Assembly (NCBI GenBank): GCA_041648505.1 | Contig: JBAZOY010000064.1 | Span: 1 to 13,521, forward strand | Direction: 5' to 3' | Source of the DNA: JBAZOY01 sp041648505 | GTDB taxonomy: Bacteria > Desulfobacterota > Syntrophia > Syntrophales > CG2-30-49-12 | DNA length: 13,521 nucleotides | Part shown: positions 12,108 to 13,521 of the stretch, piece by piece | Numbering within the stretch: the first letter of the stretch is position 1 | Layout: each line of letters begins with the position of its first letter | Notes under the pieces: model-generated | What the model was told of the DNA's origin: nothing | What the model saw: only the letters and a program-made list of their open reading frames with translations | Database searches by the model: none | Position numbers and translations under genes: made by a program

Positions 12108-13521
12108 TTACTTATTTTTCGGGGGTCTTCCATTCCCGACCATGGTAGTCCGCTTTATTTCTTCCGCAACGACCTCTACCGGCTCACCGAGTAGAGAGGC
12201 CACAGGTATCCTTTCAAGATAACCATCATCCCAGGAGAGATTGTATTCATTGATGAGGTTACGGATATCGTTAAAACGATAGCCAAGGACGTCCTTCCTT
12301 TCCTGAATGGTCAGTAATTCATTAAAGTCAACATGGATCAGCAGCATGTTCCTCACCGTGTAAGTCTCTCCGAGAAGGGGAATAATAACAACAGCAGCAC
12401 CATCTGACTTTCCGCGGCCCACATAGATACGACCGGTACTCACTATGGTTTTTTTTGTCCCCATGAGAACACCCGAACCCTCCGCCCTCGATTTCATTTG
12501 GGCTGAAATGCCCCCCCTTCCTCTGATGGAGATTGTTGTGGTGTCTTTGGGGTTTCCCTCTATATCGAGGTTGTTAATATCATAAAGGGTGTATCCCTTG
12601 ATCGTGGCTATTGCCGGCTGTATTCTACTGATGGCAGGAATATTCTTACTGTAAATGGACTTTACTGTAAATCTCAGTTCCCTCAAAAGGTTGAAAATTA
12701 TTCCCACCAGGGGTTGTTCTTTCCTGCTTGTACCCACTGTTACCGTCTTTGCCTGATGCCTTATCGCATCAATCGGCCTGGAAAGCTCATCAATGGCATG
12801 GCCTATGGTTATGTCCAGCATGTCAATGGGGGAAATGCTACCATTTTCCACCTTGAAATCATACCAGAAGTCTTCAACGGGTAGCTTCCCGGCGGCATAT
12901 TTCAGAAGGAGGGGTATATCGGAGATAGTCTTGGCGGCGGTTAAAGAAAAGGAACCGTTACTCCTCATCTGATTGAATCTGTCGAAGAAATTTGTCACCA
13001 TTCTCCAAATATGCTTATCACCAGTCCTCTCATAAAGGGAGTAATTTTTTTTCTCATGTTCAACCATCCTCCTATTGAGGCTGCTTCTGAACTCTCTAAG
13101 GAACAGGGCATCATCATCAATGCTCCGGGCGGCATAGTAGCCCCACAGATGCCCCGCAAGCGTATTGAGAATAATAGACGTTGGTAAAGGCACTCTGGGT
13201 ATCCCGATTACCGCATCGGCTATCCCGTTAAACCGCTCCTCACCTTCATCGGCAAAAACAACTACTCCCGCTCTATGGGCTTTAAATATTGCTACCTCTT
13301 TAATGATATCCCCGATTACTGTTTCCTCACTGCCTGCTGTACAGACAATGATCAGGGGCTCTGCAGAGAGATCAATGTGTTTTTTATTTTCTACCACATC
13401 CGAAGCTATAGTTACATAACAGAGTTCACTCAACTTGATCCTGATCTCGTCTGCCGCTATCTTATTCGGACCGCTTCCCACGACAGCCCAGTATTTCTTA
13501 TGTTTAGCCAGCAGCAGGGCA
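12108..13521 (-). CDS. GlmS-like phosphosugar isomerase with long C-terminal extension (5' end cut)
   Basis: The frame is open to the window edge, so at least 470 C-terminal residues are seen; a GTG at 13481 is internal (KYWAVVGSGPNK reads through). Visible residues about 10-140 form a SIS domain aligning with the second SIS domain of glucosamine-6-phosphate synthase. K29, E32 and H48 fall where E. coli GlmS has K485, E488 and H504, so sugar-isomerase chemistry looks preserved. About 330 further residues follow, with no family I recognise; canonical GlmS ends soon after this SIS domain. The N-terminal amidotransferase half, if present, lies outside the window. The stop is 18 bases before the SEC-C-like gene. 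It could be a GlmS paralogue rather than the housekeeping enzyme. Confidence 0.8.
   Translation of the reverse strand, partial: ALLLAKHKKYWAVVGSGPNKIAADEIRIKLSELCYVTIASDVVENKKHIDLSAEPLIIVCTAGSEETVIGDIIKEVAIFKAHRAGVVVFADEGEERFNGIADAVIGIPRVPLPTSIILNTLAGHLWGYYAARSIDDDALFLREFRSSLNRRMVEHEKKNYSLYERTGDKHIWRMVTNFFDRFNQMRSNGSFSLTAAKTISDIPLLLKYAAGKLPVEDFWYDFKVENGSISPIDMLDITIGHAIDELSRPIDAIRHQAKTVTVGTSRKEQPLVGIIFNLLRELRFTVKSIYSKNIPAISRIQPAIATIKGYTLYDINNLDIEGNPKDTTTISIRGRGGISAQMKSRAEGSGVLMGTKKTIVSTGRIYVGRGKSDGAAVVIIPLLGETYTVRNMLLIHVDFNELLTIQERKDVLGYRFNDIRNLINEYNLSWDDGYLERIPVASLLGEPVEVVAEEIKRTTMVGNGRPPKNK

Overview
The window looks like chromosomal DNA from a Gram-negative anaerobe of the deltaproteobacterial (Desulfobacterota, perhaps Syntrophales-like) kind. 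This placement is inferred from the style of the proteins, chiefly a PilR-like sigma-54 regulator, an extended GlmS-like protein and a SEC-C-type protein, and from strong GGAGG ribosome binding sites. It was not tested by any search. Nearly everything is on the minus strand; only rmuC is on plus.

Positions 1-2663 hold an integron. A complete integron integrase (IntI, 2663 to 1608, minus) is followed in the same direction by an AT-rich attI region with a GTTAGCC core at 1445-1439. Two gene cassettes come next. Cassette 2 (about 1444-604) carries a small lipoprotein and a Cys-rich small protein. Cassette 1 (603 to about 114 or 102) carries a four-helix membrane protein. Each cassette ends in an attC site (657-598; 170 to about 102) with two extrahelical bases on the L'' arm, 6 bp apart. 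Integrase, attI, attC sites and cassette genes all point the same way. This is the uncommon inverted-integrase layout known from Treponema denticola and a few others, not the divergent layout of class 1 integrons. The far left edge (11-103) is a cluster of GC-rich hairpins. Positions 2664-3135 are a gene-free spacer with palindromes and a candidate promoter on each strand.

Positions 3136-13521 look like ordinary chromosome. rmuC (plus) converges on a minus-strand gene row read from right to left: carA, guaA, a P-type-ATPase-like HAD phosphatase, a PilR-like response regulator and pepA. Gaps are 11-84 bp, so this is a likely operon for pyrimidine/arginine and purine precursor synthesis with trailing housekeeping genes. 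Further right, a second short operon holds a GlmS-like phosphosugar isomerase, cut by the window edge, and a protein with a degenerate SEC-C zinc motif.

Three glutamine-dependent amidotransferase-type proteins (GlmS-like, CarA, GuaA) therefore sit together. carB is not next to carA. The most noteworthy content is the inverted-orientation integron and its unassigned cassette genes.
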